Below, in pieces: positions 39,970 through 46,103 of a DNA stretch of 46,291 bases. This DNA is from Parcubacteria group bacterium GW2011_GWA2_47_26. Lineage in GTDB: Bacteria; Patescibacteriota; Patescibacteriia; GWA2-47-26. The stretch spans positions 1 to 46,291 of the forward strand of contig LCOG01000003.1 in NCBI GenBank assembly GCA_001001705.1, in the 5' to 3' direction. Under the pieces are notes generated by a model, which did no database searches, was not told the origin of the DNA, and saw only the letters and a list, made by a program, of their open reading frames with translations. Every line of letters begins with the position of its first letter. The first letter of the stretch is position 1. A program made the translations under genes and the position numbers.

Positions 39970-42314
39970 GTGGCTATTGCCGGGGCTTTTATCGCCTCCT
40001 CTAATTTAAGCGACAGGATTTTGGAAATGCCCTCGGCCGCCATGGTAACGCCGTAAAGCACTTGCGCGACGTGCATGGTCGCACGATTATGCGTTATAAC
40101 AATAAATTGGGTGCGGTTGCTTAACTCTTGAAGTATTGAAGCGAAACGCGCCGAGTTAGATTCGTCAAGAGCGGCGTCAACTTCATCAAGCACTACAAAC
40201 GGCGGCGGATTTAACGCAAGAATCGCCGACAAAAGCGCGATCGAGGTCATGGCGCGCTCTCCGCCAGAAAGCATGGCGATTGATTTGAGTTTTTTGCCGG
40301 GCGGAGTCGCGGAAATTTCCACGCCGCGGTAGGTATTATTTTTAGTGAATTTGTCTAGAAGCGACGGCCGCTCTGCTTGTCTGGATCCAGCTAGCGGGGA
40401 CGCTTCTAAATTTTGTTGCACAAAATTAGAAGCGTCCCCTTTCTCGCTTGCCGTCTCTGACTCCTTGGCAATGATCTTTGAAAGCTTGGCCTGTCCGCCG
40501 CCAAAAAGAATTTTGAAATAATTGCCAAACTCTTCATTGATTTTATCAAAGGCTGTTTCAAACTGGATTTTTATTGTTTGGTCAAGTTCTTCAAGCAAGG
40601 TTACCAATGATTTCAAAGAATTCTCTAAATCCCCTATTTGGCTGGCTAAAAATTCGTACCGTTCGCTGACTTCTTTATATTCCTTAACGACCTCGGCATC
40701 CACTCCGCCAATTGCTTCAAGCTGGCGTTTTAAGCGCTGAATTTCAGGCAAGATAGTCTGGGGATCGGCGGAACGCGATTCTTCATGATCCAGACCTTGG
40801 CGGGATTCGTTTAAAACGGCCAGATAGTTCTCCCCCATCTCCTGTTGAGCTTCAGCTTTCAAGGTTTCATAACGCGTTTCGATTTTGGCAATTTCGATTT
40901 TGGCGTTGTTCAAGTCTGCTTCGAGCGCGTGCACTTCCGACTGCTTGGCAGACAACTTTCTCTGTATATCAAAAAAGGATTGCTTTTTTTCTTCAGCCAG
41001 CCGGCCAACTCTTTGCAATTCCAGACGCAGCTTTTCAAGCTCTTGATCAATTGTGTTAAGATTGGCCACAATAGCGTCCAACTCTTTTGTAATTGCCGTA
41101 GCGCTTGCGGGAGCCTTTTCACCTTTAAGGCGGGCGAGGAGATCGGAAACAGTAGTATAGAGTGTGCGAAGATTACTTTTTATGTCATCCTGAGTTAACG
41201 TAGCGAGCGAAGGATTTCCTAAGGATGCGGAGCGCGTATTCATGCGAGATTCTTCGCTACGCTCAGAATGACGAAGCAAAACGTCGAGTTCCGTGCGCAC
41301 CCCTTCCAATATCTGCGCTATCTCATATACTGGCACGGACACAGCTTCTTTTTTAGTCTCTAGGAGCTTGCGCTTGAGGTCAAATTCTTTTTCGCGCATT
41401 TTTTCTTTGCGCGCGATAAGCGCCGAATACTCATCCTGGATCTTTAAAAGTTCTGCAGGCTTGGTTTCGCTTTTTTCCAGTACGCGCATCTCTAATTCAA
41501 TTGTTTTAAGCTCGGCGGTCTTTGAATCCAGTTTTGATTGCGCTTGTTCCATTTTATCGCGCCATGTTTTTGCTTCAGTTTCACCGCTTTGCAATAGGCG
41601 ACCGTAATACTGGATTTGTAAACTGCGCAGGTCCCGTTCAATATCGCCGCGCTGCTCTAGGCGGCGCACTTGACGGGTAAGCGATTTAAGACGCGGCGTA
41701 ATTTCTTCTTCTAGCATACGCGCCTGATATAGATTCTCCTCGGTCGCGGCTAGCTTTTTCAAAGCTTGCTCTTTTTTTAATTGCAGGGGGCGGACCCCTG
41801 TTGCTTCATCAAAAAAAACTTTGCGCTCCTCGGGCGAGGCAATTAAAATCTGATCAATCTGGCCTTGTCCGATTACGCTATACCCTTCTTTGCCAAACGC
41901 GGCTTTGGCCAAAAGCATTTGGATATCCATTAAACGCGTGGTCTTCCCATTTAAAAGATACTCGGACTCGCCATCGCGATAAAGCCGGCGCGTAATTGTT
42001 ACTTCTGCAATATCAAGCGGAATCCGGCCGTCTTCATTATTGACGGTTAATTGCACCTCGGACAGGCCGGCTCGCGCTCTTCGGGCTGATCCGCTAAAGA
42101 TAATGTCTTCGGATTTTTTTCCTCGGATCGCTTTGATGCTCTGTTCGCCCAAAACCCAACGTACGGCATCGGCGATGTTTGACTTTCCAGAACCATTTGG
42201 GCCAACAATAGCGGTGAGTGTAAGTTGCCCAGAAGCATCGGGAGAAGAAAATAAGAGCGTGGTCTTATCAGCAAAAGATTTAAAACCTTGGAGCTGGATT
42301 TGTTTGAGATACAT
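39966..42314 (-). CDS. smc: Short SMC protein without recognisable hinge
   Basis: The product has 782 residues against ~1,150-1,200 for canonical SMC. The N-terminal head has Walker A VGPNGSGKSNIADAVRWVLG and FGKEGYSVIGQGQIDQIL; the C-terminal head has the ABC signature LSGGERAMTSIALLSA, Walker B PPFVVLDEVDAALDESN and the D-loop. Between them lie two coiled-coil blocks (about 170-330 and 380-560). The Gly-rich hinge is not visible; the centre instead holds a linker and an ERSEGS repeat. A CTTCTAAATTTTG palindrome (40396-40439) inserts KGDASNFVQQNLEASP near the second head. It should fold chromosomes or act in repair. Confidence 0.9.
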   Translation of the reverse strand: MYLKQIQLQGFKSFADKTTLLFSSPDASGQLTLTAIVGPNGSGKSNIADAVRWVLGEQSIKAIRGKKSEDIIFSGSARRARAGLSEVQLTVNNEDGRIPLDIAEVTITRRLYRDGESEYLLNGKTTRLMDIQMLLAKAAFGKEGYSVIGQGQIDQILIASPEERKVFFDEATGVRPLQLKKEQALKKLAATEENLYQARMLEEEITPRLKSLTRQVRRLEQRGDIERDLRSLQIQYYGRLLQSGETEAKTWRDKMEQAQSKLDSKTAELKTIELEMRVLEKSETKPAELLKIQDEYSALIARKEKMREKEFDLKRKLLETKKEAVSVPVYEIAQILEGVRTELDVLLRHSERSEESRMNTRSASLGNPSLATLTQDDIKSNLRTLYTTVSDLLARLKGEKAPASATAITKELDAIVANLNTIDQELEKLRLELQRVGRLAEEKKQSFFDIQRKLSAKQSEVHALEADLNNAKIEIAKIETRYETLKAEAQQEMGENYLAVLNESRQGLDHEESRSADPQTILPEIQRLKRQLEAIGGVDAEVVKEYKEVSERYEFLASQIGDLENSLKSLVTLLEELDQTIKIQFETAFDKINEEFGNYFKILFGGGQAKLSKIIAKESETASEKGDASNFVQQNLEASPLAGSRQAERPSLLDKFTKNNTYRGVEISATPPGKKLKSIAMLSGGERAMTSIALLSAILALNPPPFVVLDEVDAALDESNSARFASILQELSNRTQFIVITHNRATMHVAQVLYGVTMAAEGISKILSLKLEEAIKAPAIAT
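40396..40439. repeat. CTTCTAAATTTTG palindrome in smc
   Basis: GGGGACGCTTCTAAATTTTG and its exact reverse complement flank a short loop. Read on the minus strand it encodes GDASNFVQQNLEASP. Confidence 0.92.
41184..41272. repeat. ERSEGS-type repeat in smc
   Basis: GTCATCCTGAGTT...GCTCAGAATGAC; encodes RHSERSEESRMNTRSASLG in the middle of the protein, where a hinge would normally lie. Confidence 0.9.
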
Positions 42315-42323
42315 AATTGAAAT

Positions 42324-42352
42324 ATTTTAGCGCATTGATAACAAATAGTAAA
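42324..42352 (-). promoter_or_regulatory. smc promoter, leaderless type
   Basis: On the minus strand TTTACT (42352-42347), 17 bp, TAAAAT (42329-42324), then 9 nt to the ATG. The predicted leader is 2-3 nt. Confidence 0.55.
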
Positions 42353-42374
42353 TACGCGCATATAACATCCACAT

Positions 42375-42413
42375 AAAAAGAAAAGAGGGGCCGGCACGCA
42401 GTGGCAGCCCCTC
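42375..42413 (-). terminator. Terminator of the small Pro/Ala-rich ORF
   Basis: On the minus strand GAGGGGC...GGCCCCTC forms the stem, followed by TTTTCTTTTT. It lies about 60 nt after the stop of the 39-aa ORF and ahead of the smc promoter. Confidence 0.75.
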
Positions 42414-42471
42414 GGCGGGAACGAAAAAGAGCGGCTTCCGGCGGTGTGGAGACGAGCTTGTGGAGGGTCTT

Positions 42472-42591
42472 CTACCCGGCGGGCGTGGGCGCGGGTTCGG
42501 GCGCGGCGGTCTCGGCGGGCGGCGCGGGTTCGGGCGCGGCGGTCTCGGCGACGGGGGTCTCCTCGGCGGGGGGCGTGCCCTGGTCGTCCAT
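42472..42591 (-). CDS. 39-aa Pro/Ala/Glu-rich peptide in its own cassette
   Basis: The frame begins MDDQGTPPAEETPVAETAAP and contains two copies of PAETAAPEPAP before the TAG. The start has a very strong GAGGAGGAGG ribosome site 7 nt upstream. Upstream lie a palindrome (GAGGCG...CGCCTC, about 42630-42667) spanning a TATATA -10 candidate and a CCCTTT/AAAGGG hairpin; downstream is a terminator. GC content is very high with C/G-ending codons, unlike neighbours. No signal peptide. The layout parallels the lipoprotein cassette at 21.7-22.4 kb (hairpin, strong SD, terminator). Function unknown; it could be an abundant disordered protein. Confidence 0.65.
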   Translation of the reverse strand: MDDQGTPPAEETPVAETAAPEPAPPAETAAPEPAPTPAG

Positions 42592-42629
42592 GGCGATCCT
42601 CCTCCTCGGGTTGAGTCCCTTTTCTAAAG

Positions 42630-42667
42630 GGTTCCGAGGCGCTAGACTATATAAAAATATGGTCTAA
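42630..42667 (-). promoter_or_regulatory. Palindromic promoter/operator region of the small ORF
   Basis: GAGGCG-x-TAGAC and GTCTA-x-CGCCTC arms enclose a CATATTTTTATATA core. TTGAGG and TATATA at 16-bp spacing give a plausible promoter inside the palindrome. Confidence 0.4.
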
Positions 42668-42763
42668 CGCCTCAAAACCAAGGAATGCCAACTGTTTTCA
42701 TTGCCCCTATAAACAAGTACCACCGCTATTCTACTAGGTTGGCAAATTTAGTCAATGGGCCTC

Positions 42764-42792
42764 TTGCACAGCTTAATATGCTAGTGTATGCT
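42764..42792 (+). promoter_or_regulatory. tRNA operon promoter
   Basis: TTGCAC (42764-42769), 17 bp, TATGCT (42787-42792), reading toward tRNA-Lys. Confidence 0.6.
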
Positions 42793-42812
42793 ACCAACAG
42801 TTTTGCGAGGCC

Positions 42813-42847
42813 AAGACTAAGCCTTGGGTCGCCCAAGGCTTAGTCTT
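42813..42847. repeat. Perfect 16-bp inverted repeat in the tRNA leader
   Basis: AAGACTAAGCCTTGGG and its reverse complement surround a TCG loop, between the promoter and tRNA-Lys. No T-run follows, so it is not a classical terminator. Confidence 0.9.
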
Positions 42848-42867
42848 AAACTGGTCCCGTACCGTTT

Positions 42868-42940
42868 GCGCCCATAGCTCAATTGGCAGAGCAGGGGCCT
42901 CTTAAGCCCAAGGTTCCAGGTTCAATCCCTGGTGGGCGCA
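42868..42940 (+). tRNA. tRNA-Lys(CTT)
   Basis: Acceptor GCGCCCA/TGGGCGC, D-arm GCTC/GAGC, anticodon loop CTCTTAA giving CTT, T-arm CCAGG-TTCAATC-CCTGG, discriminator A; CCA is not encoded. The top anticodon-stem pair is G-A. CCCGTACC before and GGTACGGG after the gene could extend the helix beyond the acceptor stem. Confidence 0.93.
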
Positions 42941-42978
42941 AAAGGTACGGGGTAGACGCCGCAGCAAGATAGTTCTGG

Positions 42979-43020
42979 GCCTGCCCCGCATTTAACGCGA
43001 AGCGTTATAGTGCGGGGTTC
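42979..43020. repeat. CCCCGC hairpin repeat between tRNA genes
   Basis: CCTGCCCCGCA...TGCGGGG with an inner AACGC-GAA-GCGTT stem; related to repeats inside miaA and pgk. A TTCGACC string follows but no complete tRNA can be folded here. Confidence 0.75.
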
Positions 43021-43120
43021 GACCCACAGCGGATGCACCATAATAAAACTATTGCGTACTTGCGCTTACGCAATTATGCAATATCATAATAGCATGGCAT
43101 AGTCCCGTATAAATGCTTGG

Positions 43121-43192
43121 GCCTGGGTAGCTCAGTGGTAGAGCGCAGGCCTGAAGAGCCTGGCGTCGTCAGTTCGATCCTGACCCCAGGCA
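43121..43192 (+). tRNA. tRNA-Phe(GAA)
   Basis: Acceptor GCCTGGG/CCCAGGC, D-arm GCTC/GAGC, anticodon stem CAGGC/GCCTG with loop CTGAAGA giving GAA, T-arm GTCAG-TTCGATC-CTGAC, discriminator A, no encoded CCA. Flanks TCCCGTATAAATGC and GCATTTGTACGGGA are complementary apart from one pair and enclose the gene. Confidence 0.96.
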
Positions 43193-43263
43193 TTTGTACG
43201 GGATAAATTTAACCTGAACAGTAGCACCCTGATAGGCATCGGGGTTCTCACTCTAGGCATTTT

Positions 43264-43447
43264 GCCTGTGTAGCTCAATGTAGTTAGAGCGAGGGATTTT
43301 CACCCGCCCAAATTTTTGGCTGGATAGCTCAGTTAGTTAGAGCGAGGGACTCATAAGCCCTAGGTCGGTGGTGCAATTCCACCTCCAGCCAAAAATTTGG
43401 GCGGGCAAGTAAGCCCTAGGTCGGTGGTGCAATTCCACCCGCAGGCA
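43264..43447 (+). pseudogene. Split tRNA-like shell enclosing tRNA-Met
   Basis: The 5' half (43264-43302) has acceptor GCCTGTG, D-arm and the start of an anticodon arm (AGGGATTTTCA). The 3' half (43406-43447) has AAGCCCT, T-arm GGTGG-TGCAATT-CCACC and acceptor CGCAGGC plus A. The acceptor halves pair (six Watson-Crick and one G-T). Between them lies tRNA-Met with perfect 15-bp flanks CCCGCCCAAATTTTT/AAAAATTTGGGCGGG. Both halves closely match tRNA-Met itself. If joined, a TTTTCA-type loop would suggest anticodon TTC, but the junction is uncertain. It may be a duplication relic, an unusual intron or an assembly artefact. Confidence 0.55.
43318..43391 (+). tRNA. tRNA-Met(CAT), nested
   Basis: Acceptor GGCTGGA/TCCAGCC, D-arm GCTC/GAGC, anticodon loop CTCATAA giving CAT, T-arm GGTGG-TGCAATT-CCACC, discriminator A. 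It resembles elongator tRNA-Met more than initiator because of the acceptor G-C first pair; an isoleucine CAT tRNA is not excluded. The innermost anticodon-stem pair is A-G. The T-loop has TG where TT is usual. Confidence 0.9.
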
Positions 43448-43449
43448 TT

Positions 43450-43533
43450 AGACTTGTCCCCAAATAACATTCTGGCTAATTTCCCTGATTTTCGGCTACA
43501 AACCACTTCTCGGAATTCGCCGTAATTAAACCA
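43450..43533. repeat. Half copy of the 162-bp inverted-repeat element
   Basis: AGACTTGTCCCCAAATAACATTCTGGCT... matches the reverse complement of the right half of 473-634 down to GAATTCGCCGTAATTA, then stops. Confidence 0.85.
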
Positions 43534-43540
43534 CTAACAT

Positions 43541-43594
43541 AAAAAGGGACCACTTCTAAATTTTGCTGCGCAAAATTAGAGGCGGTCCCTTTTT
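43541..43594. terminator. CTTCTAAATTTTG palindrome between tRNA genes (+) and 16S (-)
   Basis: AAAAAGGGACC and GGTCCCTTTTT arms with the family's inner stem. It lies at a convergent junction, as at 22460 and 39511. Confidence 0.8.
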
Positions 43595-43601
43595 GATTCC
43601 G

Positions 43602-43620
43602 TTTCTCTCTGCAAGTACAT
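43602..43620 (-). other. Pre-16S processing stem, 3' strand
   Basis: TTTCTCTCTGCAAGTACAT is complementary over 19 positions (one G-U in RNA) to 45824-45842 in the 16S leader. The pair would close a loop around the whole 16S precursor, as RNase III stems do. Confidence 0.65.
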
Positions 43621-43625
43621 CGTCT

Positions 43626-43735
43626 GGGGCCTGTTGCCGAATACCATTTCTACTGCAAGATAAGAATTTTGGCTGCGACTTTGTGAAACATTCTCAACAT
43701 ATACGCCGTATATGCTTCAAATGTTGATGATCCGA
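43626..43735. repeat. ACGCCGTATATG repeat, copy 2
   Basis: CTGTTGCCGAATACC...AAGAATTTTGGCTGCGAC...GTGAAACATTCTCAACATATACGCCG; related to 1805-1912. It lies in the 16S trailer. Confidence 0.7.
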
Positions 43736-43909
43736 AGTTATTCGGACCAATACATCTCCTTAGAAAGGAGGTGATCCATCCCCAGCTTCCGCTAGGGATG
43801 CCTTGTTACGACTTAGCCCCTCTCACGAGGCCTTCCTTGGACGCCGGCTCTTACCCCGGCGGCTTCAGGAATTCCCCGCTCGCTTGGCTTGACGGGCGGT
43901 GAGTACAAG

Positions 43910-44193
43910 CATCTTTTTCCATTGTTACCAATGGGATGGACTATATCTTCTTCCATCGTAGTGCGCAGGCTAAAGCCTGCAGCTACCACGTTTAGGAAGG
44001 TGAGCGTATAATTGTAGTTTGTTTTCCCCATTATGGGGCACCTACAATATAAGTCTCTACGGGGTCCGACTTTGGTCGGACTTCCCACGGTATTGACCAC
44101 AAAGTCTCACCAGACTGTTATGGCGTTCACCGTTATTAGCTCACTTTGCATCTCGACATTACTGCCGAGAGGGGCCTTGCGCACTTTGCGCTA
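43910..44193 (-). other. ORF-less group I intron in 16S rRNA
   Basis: It interrupts the conserved TTCTCGGGT^CTTGTACTCACCGCCCGTC region, about E. coli 1388/1389. The upstream exon ends in T and the intron ends in G (omega-G), as group I introns require. The catalytic-core S strand AAGATATAGTCC is present near 3', with an R-like GTAGAGACTTATATTGTAGG upstream. The 284-nt length leaves no room for a homing endonuclease. Confidence 0.85.
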
Positions 44194-44494
44194 ACCCGAG
44201 AACGTATTCAACGCACCGTGGCTGATGCGCGTTTACTAGCGATTCCGGCTTCATGGGGGCGAGTTGCAGCCCCCAATCCGAACTGGGACCGGTTTTGATG
44301 GGATTGGCTCCATCTTGCGACTTGGCGTCCCATTGTACCGGCCATTGTATCACGTGTGTAGCCCAGGACGTAAGGGCCATGCTGATTTGACGTCATCCCC
44401 GCCTTCCTCTCCGTATACCGGAGCAGTCTCGTCTGACACAGTAACAGACAATAGGGGTTGCGCTCGTTACCCAACTTAATGGAACGCCTCACGG

Positions 44495-44526
<32 letters not shown>

Positions 44527-44646
44527 CTTCACCCTCGAAGGTCACACGTTTCCGTGCGCTTGCAGAAGCATGTCAAGCCCTGGTAAGGTTCCTCGCTTAT
44601 CGTCGAATTAAACCACATGATCCACCGCTTGTGCGGGTCCCCGTCT

Positions 44647-44678
<32 letters not shown>

Positions 44679-45092
44679 TCCCAGGCGGGATGCTTAACGG
44701 TTTCCCTTATGAAAACGCCACTGGAAGGGTCGATACTTCCAATAGCTAGCATCCATCGTTTAGGGCGTGGACTACTAGGGTATCTAATCCTATTCGCTCC
44801 CCACGCTTTCGTCCATGAGTGTCAGAGCCGTTCTAGCAAGCTGCCTTCGCCTTTGGTGTTCCTACCGATATTAATGCATTTTACCGCTACACCGGTAGTT
44901 CCACTTGCCTCTCCCGGCCTCAATCCACCCAGTTTTTTTCGCAGCTTCAAGTTGAGCCTGAAGATTTAACGAAAAACTTAGGTGGACACCTGCGGACGCT
45001 TTAAGCCCAGTAAATCCGGGTAACGCTTGAGGTCTCTGTATTACCGCTCCTGCTGGCACAGAGTTAGGAACCCCTTATTCTCCGCCTACATT

Positions 45093-45197
45093 CAGCCCGC
45101 CTAAGTTTCGCCAAAACTAGATTATTCATTTATCAGCACTCTCTTAGGTTATGTTTTCGCCTTGTATTTCTTTCGCTTAGCGAAATTTAGGCGGGCT
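45093..45197 (-). other. Enlarged helix-17 arm of 16S rRNA
   Basis: AGCCCGCCTAA and TTAGGCGGGCT close an arm of ~105 nt, continued by GTTTCGC/GCGAAAT. This variable arm is ~60 nt in E. coli. It may be an expansion or a repeat inserted in the rRNA. Confidence 0.65.
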
Positions 45198-45781
45198 TAT
45201 TCGGCGGCAAAAGCAGTTTACACCCCGAAGGGCTTCTTCCTGCACGCGGCGTCGCTGGGTCAGGCTTTCGCCCATTGCCCAATATTCCTGACTGCAGCCT
45301 CCCGTAGGAGTGTGGACAGTGTCTCAGTTCCACTGAGGCGGGTCGTGCTCTCACACCCGCTACCCGTCGTAGCCTTGGTAGGCCGTTACCCCACCAACAA
45401 GCTGATAGGCCATAGGCCCCTCTTGAAGCGTCTTTTGGACTTTACATGAGAATGGCTTGCGCCCCCTCATGTCCATCGGGAATTAGTTCGCCTTTCGGCG
45501 AATTATGCCCGTCTTCAAGGCAGGTTGCCAATGTGTTACTCTCCCGTCTGCCACTCGCGCGCCCCTTGCGGGGCACACTCGTTCGACTTGCATGCCTTAG
45601 GCACGCCGCCAGCGTTCACCCTGAGCTAGGATCAAACTCTCAAAGAATTGAGAATCATAATCCCACCAAAACGAATCTTGTTCAAGACCCGCTGGATAGG
45701 ATCTCCGCCTCCTCGGCGGATGCGCCGTTGAGGCGCAAAACTCTCAAAAAGATTTTTTGAAGTAATAGATCGGTTAATCCG

Positions 45782-45799
45782 CTTGCCCGCCCAAATTTT
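45782..45799. repeat. CTTGCCCGCCCAAATTTT, 16S leader copy of the tRNA-Met flank
   Basis: Reverse complement of 43392-43409 and, over CCCGCCCAAATTTT, direct copy of 43303-43316. It lies in the 16S leader. Confidence 0.75.
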
Positions 45800-45823
45800 C
45801 TTACGAAAACTTGAGAGGGCTAG

Positions 45824-45842
45824 ATGTACCTGCAGAGAGAAA
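45824..45842 (-). other. Pre-16S processing stem, 5' strand
   Basis: Pairs with 43602-43620 across the 16S gene. Confidence 0.65.
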
Positions 45843-45866
45843 AAGAATTTCTACTCTCTGCTCGTT

Positions 45867-45968
45867 AAATTGTCAACGAGCTTCTGGGGCCTAGTGCCCC
45901 TTCTTTTCTTCAAAACTGGAGTGAAGAAAAGACAGAGAAACCCGTAAAGGCACCTCTGTCTTTTCTTC
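45867..45968 (-). other. Leader hairpins upstream of 16S
   Basis: GCTCGTT/AACGAGC (45867-45887) and a perfect 15-bp stem GAAGAAAAGACAGAG/CTCTGTCTTTTCTTC (45923-45968) lie in the transcribed leader and may guide processing or antitermination. Nothing coding is seen in 45648-46103. Confidence 0.6.
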
Positions 45969-46033
45969 CTATTAGATTTTCAATATTTTAAAGCGAAACT
46001 TTAGATCATACGCTTTAAGTTTTGAACATCACT

Positions 46034-46062
46034 ACTATACAACACCCCAAAAAACATGTCAA
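46034..46062 (-). promoter_or_regulatory. Strong 16S rRNA promoter
   Basis: On the minus strand TTGACA (46062-46057), 17 bp, TATAGT (46039-46034): near-consensus, as expected for rRNA. Confidence 0.85.
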
Positions 46063-46103
46063 GCCGCTGTATTCCGCAGGGTGAAAATTTGAAATTAGAC
46101 AAG

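Noticed and set aside
42401-42667. 88-aa Gly/Ala/Ser-rich frame on the plus strand
   Set aside because: Antisense to the 39-aa ORF, which has the ribosome site and terminator; the openness follows from high GC.
43020-43060. A fourth tRNA or tmRNA end (GGTTCGACCC string)
   Set aside because: No matching acceptor or D-arm can be paired; the string follows a CCCCGC hairpin repeat.
42374-43760. A transposase or integrase gene associated with the repeats
   Set aside because: No DDE, serine or tyrosine recombinase or HUH motif was seen in any frame in the window.
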